Shown: one piece after another, positions 60,497-64,000 of the stretch
Numbering within the stretch: the first letter of the stretch is position 1
Layout of the letters: every line of letters begins with the position of its first letter
NCBI GenBank assembly: GCA_963932465.1
Contig: OZ010786.1
Coordinates: forward strand, 540,085,073-540,149,072
Direction: 5' to 3'
From: Maratus speciosus
Taxonomy: Eukaryota; Arthropoda; Arachnida; Araneae; Salticidae
DNA length: 64,000 bases
Position numbers and translations under genes: made by a program
The notes under the pieces: generated by a model
What the model was told of the DNA's origin: nothing
What the model saw: only the letters and a program-made list of their open reading frames with translations
Database searches by the model: none

Positions 60497-60657
60497 CACT
60501 GTCAAAAATCTGCAGTTTTTGCGCATAATCACTCCGTCGCTTTTATAGAATATCTCTATTCTGACCAATGAGCAAGTTCCATAATATACTGAAGTAGCCG
60601 TTTTTTATAAAAGTGGCGGATTGACTATGCAGCAAAATCTGCAGATTTTTAACAGTG
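60497..60657. mobile_element. 161-bp MITE with ~36-bp inverted ends
   Basis: The ends cactgtcaaaaatctgcag and ctgcagatttttaacagtg are inverse, and pairing continues as 'tttttgcgcataatc' / 'gattgactatgcagcaaaa'. No target duplication is clear. No coding capacity. Confidence 0.7.
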
Positions 60658-60659
60658 TG

Positions 60660-61840
60660 GCTAATATTTCGTTATGTTGTTCTTCCACTGACAATTAGTA
60701 CATTTCTTTAACTTTAATGTAAATTAAATTACTTACTCATTTAGAAATAAATTTTGATTTTGTTATAAGTTAAGAAGCCCTGGCGTCTTAGATTTTTTGG
60801 AAGGACGGAATTGGGACCATTTTTTTTTTCTTTTGCATTTTTAAGATACTTAAAAAAATCGCATTGTTAATTTTTTGTACGATATTTGCCTATGTTTCTA
60901 TGTGTGTGGGTAGTTATTCTATGTAAAATCAAAATTTGGTAGGTTTTCACTGGAAATTACAAAATTTAGGGCCTAAAAGTGAATGGGGGTATGAAATATG
61001 GGCACTTTACTCAACTATATACTACGGACCAAAGCGAATCTTGAGTATAATATAAATTCAAGAATAGAAAAAAAGTGATAATTAAAAATAAAAAAAGAAG
61101 AAAATATAACAAAAGAACTCCGCCCCCTTACGGAGTTTCTCGGCCAATTAACATCTTTTAGGAATTCGGCTGCAACCACACACCATGGACGCGCGAGCCA
61201 GAACCGATAATAGAAATTTTTTTTGGCAAAAACAATTCCGGTTTATCTATTCCGAACATGTATAAATAAATAAATAAATATATTATTTACTATTTTTTTC
61301 GATTTGATTGCAAAAAATATACGCTTTCATACCTTTTCAGTTCACAGGTTACCGCAGCCTGAGCTAATGTGGCCGCAAGTTGTGTATGTATGTATGTACG
61401 TATGTATGTCTGTATGTATGAACGTAACGCGATAATTCTTTATAGAAATATCTGATTTACTTCAATTTTTTCCCTTTATTCTGATAAAGCGCTTCCCTGA
61501 TTAGTTTTGGGGCTTCATTGGTTAAGTATGAAGGGAGGCAACATGTACTAACCCCCCCCCCCCTTAACATAAATAAATGTGTTTTTCAGCAAAAGTATAC
61601 GATTTGCTTCAAATTTGGTATACCGGTTTATACTGATAAGCCGCTTTCCTTATTAGCATTTGAGGTTCATTGGTTAAGTATAAAAGGGGGGGGGGGGATG
61701 GCGGAACCAACCCCCCTCTTAATTTAGGTAAATCGGTTGTTCATGCATAAATATTCAATTTGTTTCAAATTTGGTTCAAGTCTTATCAAAGCATTATCAA
61801 AACACAGAAAATATTTCGAATTTCCTAACAGCAATAACAT
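60660..61840. other. no gene, simple repeats
   Basis: Contains a small hairpin (aactccg...cggagtt, 61116-61138), a (TATG)n-like tract at about 61381-61420, and runs of C (61550-61563) and G (61686-61697). Two related segments share 'cattggttaagtat.aa.ggg' (near 61516 and 61669), with ~150-base spacing. No gene recognised. Confidence 0.45.
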
Positions 61841-61944
61841 TTACTGGGTGGCAAGAAATAAGCGCCCGATATGATGTGTCGAAACCCACTGAACATAAAG
61901 CGTTCAAATCTCGCAACTAAACGAAACTAACAGCCAAATTCTAT

Positions 61945-62766
61945 GTGCACATGCTCAGGCGTTGCGTTTTTCTCCTTACCAATGCTGCCAAAATGTCAAG
62001 ATATTCCATTCCGGAGCGTATTTTTATCGTGAAAGCATACTATGAAAACAATAAAAACACAGGTACTCTCCAGTCAGAAGTGCATGCTAGCCCTGAATGG
62101 AAAACACTCACTCGATTAATAGAGAAATTTGAACACACAGGAAATGTGTGCGGTAACATCCGCCAAAATGTTAGTCGAAAGGCAAATGTTCCTATACCTA
62201 ACATTGTGGAGTGAAAAAAAGAAGATTCAGCTCGAAATACTCGGAAACTGATCAGACGAGCAGCACAAGAGGTTGACATTATTCTAGAAGGTTTGCGGTA
62301 AATTGTCTTGAAGTAATTGGAAATATTTCCTTGCAAATTCAAGGTGTATCAATTATTGAGTGTAGCGGTGACTTCTGAATGGTTGGAATTTGCAAATGAT
62401 TTGTTTGGACTCATTGGCAACGGAACCCTCGAAGTGACTCAAGCGTGCTTTGATGATTAAGCAAAATTTCATATTGATGGTAAATAAACAAACAAAATGG
62501 AAGGTTTTGAATGTCAGAAAAACCAAATTTTAAATCGACAGGTCACTGCTGCTTATAACTGTTTGGTGCCGGATGTCCATCCGATAAATAGTCGGAGTCA
62601 TTTTTATAGGTGGATCAGTCGCGAGTCAACGCTACAGTGACATATTGGCCAATAATTGGAGGCAATTCATGTGTCAACATTTGAGTCTGTAAAGGAACAT
62701 TTCGCATTACGCCTTCATCAGGCAATTGCACGTGATGGTAGACACATAGAGCATGTGATTTCCTAA
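61945..62766 (+). pseudogene. shattered DUF4817/mariner-type transposase
   Basis: From a Met at 61993 the frame reads MSRYSIPERIFIVKAYYENN..., a helix-turn-helix N-terminal domain of the DUF4817 type that binds transposon ends. It stops after ..PIPNIVE (TGA at about 62212). Further pieces follow in changing frames. RNTRKLIRRAAQEVDI and SLQIQGVS are consistent with the linker. FDD-stop-AKFHIDG-stop-INKQNGR lies at about 62448-62500, the region of the first catalytic Asp. HFALRLHQAIARDGRHIEHVIS ends at about 62766, the typical C-terminal tail. The segment holding the second and third catalytic acids seems deleted. Many stops, not functional. A possible element start is ctgggtggcaag near 61845, and no matching right end was found. 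Confidence 0.7.
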
Positions 62767-62769
62767 ATT

Positions 62770-63459
62770 TAGACTATCTATCTGTATTATCTACTCGGAA
62801 TAAAATATTCTTGAACTCTTTGTTGGTTCGTTTCTTTTTACTTTTGATGCGCTTCTTGATCCGATTTCTTATCTCTGTATCGTTTTTAGAATATTTAGCA
62901 CTTAATATAATTTAATATTTTAATTATTATCACAATAATTATTCACGCAATTTTCCATCTTGTTGTAGGTTATCAGTAATTGTTTTATGGACTTTAAATA
63001 AAAATTTCGACATTGAGCTATGGAACAAATGTTACAAATTGGAAATTTGAATTTCCAAATTAGACATAAATTACCAAGTTATAGTAGTAAAACCTTTTTA
63101 TAATATATTTTTAATTGGTTGTTGCCAATAAATTTTATAAAGGGTTTTCTGTTCACCTACATTTTGAATCAATATTTACATAGTCTTTGAGAATTTTCGA
63201 AACTTTTTTATCAAGAAAAAAGAATGCAGAATTAAGGGAAAATAAAGTTTTCTTCAATCACACTAATTTATATGATTTTAGAATATAAAATAAAGCTGAA
63301 ATGTAATCGATAACGCGAAATATTACGTATATTTTTTAATTTAATTATGGCATTTGAAATACTGTATGACAAAAAATAAAATATTTCTATAATATTTGAA
63401 GCGAGTTTTCTGCCTAACAGAAGAGTTCCTATAAAATGAGAACATATTTTAAGCATTTG

Positions 63460-63526
<67 letters not shown>

Positions 63527-63872
63527 TATATGTACAATATACTAAAACCAATTAAAAACTTTAATAGAATAAAATAGAATGTTTTTTTTTTTTAAATGAT
63601 AATAATATATTAGAAATAAAAACTTTCGTTGAAAATTGTCGTAACATATAAAAGGATGTTTTTTTTTAATATTTCTTTAAATTTTATTTAATCGTTGAAA
63701 ATTCAGAGCACCATAAGACGGTAATTCACATGCATTAGTTAAATATTCTGCGTGCAAATTCAGAAACTTATAACAAAAAGAAAAATATATTTAGGTTAAT
63801 TTAATTCTTATTGTAATCAATTTACATCTTCAGTAGAAAAATACAGAAAAAAAATAAGCTATCTTAGTTATC

Positions 63873-63912
<40 letters not shown>

Positions 63913-64000
63913 CATTTAAAATTTTAAAAGTTAATTGGTTTGTTTGATTCCAAGCTAGCAAAAATATTTTATTTCAAGAAAATGAATTCTTGTTTAAAAG
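62770..64000. other. AT-rich stretch, no gene seen
   Basis: AT-rich, with (TA)n at 63464-63531 and a 37-base A run at 63875-63911. No gene, RNA or element ends recognised. Confidence 0.5.

Noticed and set aside
61116..61138. Hairpin aactccg...cggagtt as another Helitron 3' end
   Set aside because: No CTRR followed by T at the expected distance on either strand.

Overview
This window looks like a heterochromatic or gene-poor stretch of an arthropod genome. It is very AT-rich, full of (TA)n microsatellites and long poly-A/poly-T runs, and built almost entirely of transposable elements (TEs) and their debris. The mix is Helitrons, Tc1/mariner-type elements and MITEs with TA target duplications, pogo/Tigger-like and piggyBac-like remnants, a tRNA-derived SINE and a Penelope-like retroelement with a GIY-YIG domain. 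That mix fits arthropods. A chelicerate such as a spider is my guess, but nothing here proves it. I found no intact host protein-coding gene, no rRNA and no stand-alone tRNA. All recognisable coding sequence is broken TE or TE-like protein.

Layout. 0-9.1 kb: two arrays of ~145-bp repeats facing each other (about 148-2223 and 5734-9080) around an AT-rich spacer. The left array has Helitron-like termini, and part of the right array is organised as a 423-bp trimer. 9.4-19.3 kb: TA-flanked DNA elements (9387-10758, 13398-13912, 14453-15226 with a transposase remnant, a pogo/Tigger-like element at 16266-18065, 18752-19255) and a tRNA-SINE with a perfect 17-bp target duplication at 18415-18652. 21.4-23.3 kb: first copy of a Helentron-like element with ~330-bp internal repeats. 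24.2-25.5 kb: a decayed gene of an uncharacterised family with a 117-bp internal duplication. 26.3-28.1 kb: a hairpin MITE, then ~0.4-kb tandem repeats split by a transposase fragment. 31.3-35.0 kb: a MITE and a minus-strand Penelope-like element with an RT, a GIY-YIG domain and a candidate hammerhead ribozyme at its 3' side.

35-64 kb: more MITEs, a plus-strand Helitron (41322-42798), a second pogo-like copy (44386-46045) and piggyBac-like MITEs with TTAA ends. There is a three-level nest at 47798-51683: a long-inverted-repeat element contains a MITE, which contains the second Helentron-like copy. Minus-strand Helitron ends follow at 52542, 55132-56247 and 59785, then a third, diverged Helentron-like copy at 57027-58668 and a shattered DUF4817/mariner-type transposase gene at 61945-62766.

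No element appears able to move on its own now. The best candidates for unreported biology are the self-dimerising hammerhead candidate in the Penelope-like element, the opposed higher-order arrays at the left edge, and the Helentron-like family inserted in A-runs. Coordinates were read by eye. Family assignments rest on motifs, termini and target duplications, not on database searches.
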